Origin: Polaribacter huanghezhanensis
GTDB lineage: Bacteria > Bacteroidota > Bacteroidia > Flavobacteriales > Flavobacteriaceae
DNA length: 64,000 bases
Reading direction: 5' to 3'
Assembly (NCBI RefSeq): GCF_030444335.1
Contig: NZ_CP128595.1
Coordinates: 806,001 to 870,000, forward strand
The notes under the pieces are model-generated. The model did no database searches and was not told the DNA's origin. It saw only the letters and a program-made list of their open reading frames with translations. How positions within the stretch are numbered: the first letter of the stretch is position 1; each line of letters opens with the position of its first letter. The position numbers and the translations under genes were made by a program. Positions 62,502 through 64,000 of this stretch are shown piece after piece.

Positions 62502-63427
62502 TATTCTTCTTTTTTATTAGCTTTATTTTCTTTGATACTTTCTCCTATTTGATTTGTTGCTGCAAAACTAGCAACCATGTCATTTAACATAGAACTTGCT
62601 GCGTTTGGATTGTTTGGCAATAAAATTAAATTGCTATTTGTATCTGCGCCAATAGACTGTAATGTATCGTAATGTTGTGTAATTACAATTAAAGCTGATG
62701 CTTCTTGTGAGTTGATCCCTGCTCTGTTTAAAACTTCTACAGATTCTTCTAAACCGCGCGCAATTTCTCTTCGTTGATCTGCAATTCCTTTTCCCTGTAG
62801 GCGTTTGCTTTCTGCTTCTGCTTTTGCACGTTCTACAATTAAAATACGTTGTGCATCTCCTTCGTATTGCGCAGCAGTTTTTTCTCTATCTGCAGCATTA
62901 ATTCTGTTCATCGCAGCTTTAACTTGTGCATCAGGATCTATATCTGTAACCAACGTTTTAATAATGTCATATCCGTAATTTGACATGGCATCGTTTAATT
63001 CTGTTTTTACAGCGATAGCAATATCGTCTTTCTTCACAAAAACATCGTCTAATTTCATTTTTGGAACTTCTGCTCTTACTACATCAAATACGTAAGATGT
63101 AATTTGATCGTGTGGATAATCTAACTTATAAAAAGCATCGTATACTTTTTCTTTTATGACCATAAATTGTACAGAAACTTTTAATTTTACAAAAACATCG
63201 TCTAAAGTTTTGGTTTCTATTATGACATCTAATTGTTGAATTTTTAAACTGATTCTTCCGGCAATTCTATCAAAAACAGGAATTTTTAATTGCAAACCAG
63301 AATGACGAATACTTTGAAACCTTCCAAAGCGCTCAATAATTGCTGATGTTTGTTGTTTCACAGTAAAAAATGAGGCAAATAATATTAAAAAGCCTAAAAC
63401 GATAAGGATTATAAGAGTTGGATTCAT
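62501..63427 (-). CDS. SPFH domain/Band 7 (stomatin-like) protein
   Basis: This 308-residue membrane-anchored protein has an N-terminal hydrophobic segment (about 4-22) followed by an SPFH domain ([42 protein letters not shown]). A coiled-coil region (about 170-230) rich in Ala/Glu/Arg comes next. It is probably an oligomer organising membrane microdomains or a protease partner. The start [10 protein letters not shown] at 63427 is preferred over one 23 codons upstream, because the extension is basic and precedes the membrane anchor. Confidence 0.93.
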   Translation of the reverse strand: MNPTLIILIVLGFLILFASFFTVKQQTSAIIERFGRFQSIRHSGLQLKIPVFDRIAGRISLKIQQLDVIIETKTLDDVFVKLKVSVQFMVIKEKVYDAFYKLDYPHDQITSYVFDVVRAEVPKMKLDDVFVKKDDIAIAVKTELNDAMSNYGYDIIKTLVTDIDPDAQVKAAMNRINAADREKTAAQYEGDAQRILIVERAKAEAESKRLQGKGIADQRREIARGLEESVEVLNRAGINSQEASALIVITQHYDTLQSIGADTNSNLILLPNNPNAASSMLNDMVASFAATNQIGESIKENKANKKEE

Positions 63428-63529
63428 GATTTTTATTTTACGATTAGAAATTTTTCTTAAAGGTACAAAATAATACCTCTTAATTACGAGACGCAATTTT
63501 TAAGAATTGTTACAACAAGATATCTTTTT

Positions 63530-64000
63530 TTAAAAACTAAAGGTAATTCCGTTTTCTAATTTGTATTGTTCATTAGGAATTCCAAAAACAGGAAAAGTAT
63601 CAAATTGATAAGAAAAAGTTGTCGTTAAATCTACATTCTTAAAAAGTGATAGTATGAATGAGGTTTCACTAGAAATACGATAATCTTTAAAAACGTCTAT
63701 TTTTGGTTGATAATAGGTTGTGCTTGTAATTGCAATCGTTTTTTTTGGACGCAAGCTAAACGAAAAATAAAAATCGCCTCGCATATTTTTTTCAATAACA
63801 TCTCCACTTACACCAACAGAACTCTCTTGTTCATACATTATTAATGTACCCAAATAAAAAGTATTCTTTTTAGATTGATATATTTTATATCGTGTTCCTA
63901 AACCAAGTAAAGTTCTGTGGTTGATAAAAGAAACTTGGTCTTTTTGAAATTGGACAAAACTTTCAAAGGAAAATTTTTGATGAAAGCGATAATTATACCT
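63530..64000 (-). CDS. DUF481-like outer membrane protein, N-terminal part outside the window
   Basis: The frame is open to the right edge; about 156 C-terminal residues are visible. They form amphipathic beta strands (YNYRFHQKFSFESFVQFQKDQ, FYFSFSLRPKKTIAITSTTYYQPKID, NVDLTTTFSYQFDTFPVFGIPNEQYKLENGITFSF) and end in Phe, as expected for an outer-membrane barrel of the YdiY/DUF481 kind. An internal TTG at 63853 is not the real start, because the frame is open beyond it. It may lead the leftward stomatin-YbjQ-LytTR group. Confidence 0.8.
   Translation of the reverse strand, partial: RYNYRFHQKFSFESFVQFQKDQVSFINHRTLLGLGTRYKIYQSKKNTFYLGTLIMYEQESSVGVSGDVIEKNMRGDFYFSFSLRPKKTIAITSTTYYQPKIDVFKDYRISSETSFILSLFKNVDLTTTFSYQFDTFPVFGIPNEQYKLENGITFSF

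Noticed and set aside
1..64000. CRISPR array, prophage, insertion sequence or rRNA
   Set aside because: No direct-repeat arrays, transposase, integrase, capsid or rRNA-like sequence was seen.

Overview
This is about 64 kb of low-GC (roughly one third G+C) chromosomal DNA from a member of the Flavobacteriaceae (Bacteroidota). The evidence is the gliding-motility lipoprotein gene gldH next to ricT, DUF5687 and DUF4837 proteins, an ECF sigma / FecR / STN-type TonB receptor cassette, and many copies of the Bacteroidota -7 promoter box TAnnTTTG. A genus such as Polaribacter or Tenacibaculum would fit, but the sequence alone does not prove it. There is no prophage, insertion sequence, CRISPR array or rRNA. 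One tRNA (Cys-GCA) is present.

Layout. 1-3.9 kb: a leftward operon with a PadR repressor, two related membrane proteins, a DUF5687 membrane protein and an ABC ATPase cut by the window edge; a perfect palindrome covers its promoter. 4-10.2 kb: a flavin/2Fe-2S reductase, a LysE exporter, an M1 peptidase, a subtilase lipoprotein and an MBL hydrolase. 10.2-17.3 kb: tRNA-Cys, folB, a lipoprotein, glnS, DUF1761, DUF4837, a LysM transglycosylase and exonuclease III. 17.4-22.9 kb: a leftward run ricT-gldH-PBP1A-scoA-scoB. 23-27.8 kb: trhO, a small secreted protein, asd, thioredoxin, a DoxX-like protein and an orphan ABC ATPase. 27.9-34 kb: a Fic AMPylator, a GreA-like protein, an amine oxidase-like flavoprotein, an acetyltransferase, dinB, a hydrolase and a LysE exporter. 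34-43 kb: gdhA, pheS, an NhaC antiporter, a PPOX-like protein, an MFS carrier, and a stand-alone ACT-type protein divergent from aspartate kinase. 43-49.3 kb: gpsA, a flippase, dut, a 49-residue PspC-like protein, recA divergent from dinD, and rluE. 49.3-55.9 kb: the envelope-signalling region described below. 55.9-64 kb: elaA, rpiB, a long AT-rich gap, a lipid kinase, rnr, tatA, and a leftward group of a DUF481 protein, stomatin, YbjQ and a membrane-bound LytTR regulator.

The most notable unit is at 49.3-55.9 kb. An ECF sigma factor, a FecR anti-sigma factor and a TonB receptor with an STN signalling domain face away from three genes encoding a lipoprotein with a duplicated Cys-bounded domain, a metzincin-like lipoprotein and an outer-membrane beta-barrel. 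A 28-bp promoter-like element with the shape AAGGTAGGGTAAA-N6-TTTAGTTGT occurs twice, once facing fecR and once facing the lipoprotein operon. This suggests that both arms form a single sigma regulon.

Other regulatory structure includes a 15-bp palindrome between recA and dinD, GTCATT-bounded dispersed repeats between genes, several -7 boxes only 4-5 nt from start codons (possible leaderless mRNAs), and a 540-bp very AT-rich gap with four TTATNAACA 9-mers.
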